Assembly (NCBI GenBank): GCA_033964015.1
Contig: CM066916.1
Location: 30,273,404-30,337,403, forward strand
Length of the DNA: 64,000 nucleotides
Source of the DNA: Scolanthus callimorphus
Lineage: Eukaryota; Cnidaria; Anthozoa; Actiniaria; Edwardsiidae
Direction: 5' to 3'
The notes under the pieces were generated by a model, which was given only the letters and a program-made list of their open reading frames with translations, was not told the origin of the DNA and searched no databases. Shown piece after piece: positions 63,371 to 64,000 of the stretch. Each line of letters begins with the position of its first letter. Positions within the stretch are counted from its first letter, which is position 1. Made by a program: the position numbers and the translations under genes.

Positions 63371-63416
63371 CTGCAATAGAGCAGCGACAGCGGATGACTA
63401 TATACTTTATCACATT

Positions 63417-63606
63417 AGAGCAGATTTCGTATGACTGTGAAAAGTACCGTGACAAATTTGTTCCGCGCCGCGACCGTGACCGTACCGCGACTACGCGATT
63501 TCATTGGCGATTTCATTCCATTTACAGCAGGCCAGGTTCCGTACCGCCACCGCGACAGTACCGCGCCGTACTGCGGCACTTTTCACAGTCATACGAAATC
63601 TGCTCT
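63417..63606. mobile_element. MITE, GAGCAGATTTCGTATGACTG family (TA TSD)
   Basis: Same ends and TA borders as 37655-37834, with a few interior differences. It is located just upstream of the D1 exon A acceptor. Confidence 0.88.
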
Positions 63607-63613
63607 AGTATGA

Positions 63614-63759
63614 CCTACGGCAAACGTCGAACTTCAGTTCACTTCTTCTGTCGAACCTTTCCTTTTTCAAAGGATGTCGCTTCATTAGACTTTATAATCA
63701 AAAACTTTCTATTGTTTTGGATTGGAACGGCGCGACTCTGGCACGACGTTTGCCGTAGG
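63614..63759. mobile_element. MITE, CCTACGGCAAACGTCG ends
   Basis: CCTACGGCAAACGTCG and CGACGTTTGCCGTAGG enclose 110 bp of AT-rich sequence. It directly follows the preceding MITE, only 7 bp away. Confidence 0.8.
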
Positions 63760-63934
63760 CCTTAATGATATCTTATAGTTTTCAGGAAACAGAGTCCATT
63801 ATCAACTTCAGCATATGCATATTAGTAAAACAGCAAAGATTGTTTGAGTACTGCCCAATATATAATGTTTTAAAATTGATTGTTTTTGCAGTAAGTATGA
63901 TAGTAGGGCATCAATGCACTACCAGGCACGTTTT

Positions 63935-64000
63935 GATATTTTAGTCCATACATTTCTTTGTAAAACAAGATTCCAGAGCACTAAGTTTTTAAAATTCCTA
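63935..64000. mobile_element. Partial element at the window edge
   Basis: GTCCATACATTTCTTTGTAAAA and CAAGATTCCAGAGCACTAAG resemble the right half of the 1621-1820 palindrome. It is cut by the end of the window. Confidence 0.45.

Overview
The window reads as nuclear DNA of an anthozoan cnidarian, most likely a stony coral. I infer this from intron-split genes, AT-rich non-coding DNA, a very high density of short inverted-repeat elements, and extracellular modules (CUB, PAN/apple, tandem F5/8 type C) joined in cnidarian-like combinations. The species cannot be fixed from sequence alone. No rRNA gene, tRNA gene, CRISPR array or bacterial operon is visible.

Layout. (1) About 2.1-7.6 kb, minus strand: the 3' part of a gene for a CUB - CUB - Pro/Thr stalk - PAN/apple protein. 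Four exons have matching splice phases, and the introns are full of fold-back elements. (2) 8-34.9 kb: mostly non-coding. It holds MITE-like elements, a 55-bp minisatellite of about 32 copies, a 0.67-kb tandem duplication, a 328-bp tandem duplication, microsatellites and long AT-rich stretches with nothing recognisable. (3) 35.0-36.1 kb, plus strand: one intact class A (rhodopsin-like) GPCR of 355 residues with its coding region in one exon. (4) 37-41 kb: a cluster of MITEs, including two elements nested in others. (5) 41.3-63.4 kb, minus strand: 18 exons of one large gene encoding at least eight tandem discoidin (F5/8 type C) domains with almost no linker between them. Its 5' end lies beyond the right edge.

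The discoidin gene is the main feature. Every domain is bounded by phase-1 introns and split internally by a phase-0 intron, so each is a symmetric module. Two cysteine pairs co-vary between domains. The intron inside domain 6 holds a satellite in which an 85-nt piece of the preceding coding exon, with its 5' splice site, has been copied at least seven times. That array is interrupted by a 1.2-kb insertion carrying a first exon resembling tyrosine-recombinase-like (Crypton/KIAA1958-type) proteins. A second nested element in the same intron carries an unrecognised ORF that is completed by a 124-bp intron. Domain 1 has a frame break inside an otherwise intact exon.

The two modular genes probably make secreted or cell-surface adhesion/matrix proteins, and the GPCR probably binds a peptide-like ligand. 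Nothing in the sequence links the three genes functionally. The strongest novelty is structural: exon modules, exon-derived satellites and nested mobile elements whose target sites can be read from empty-site comparisons inside the window.
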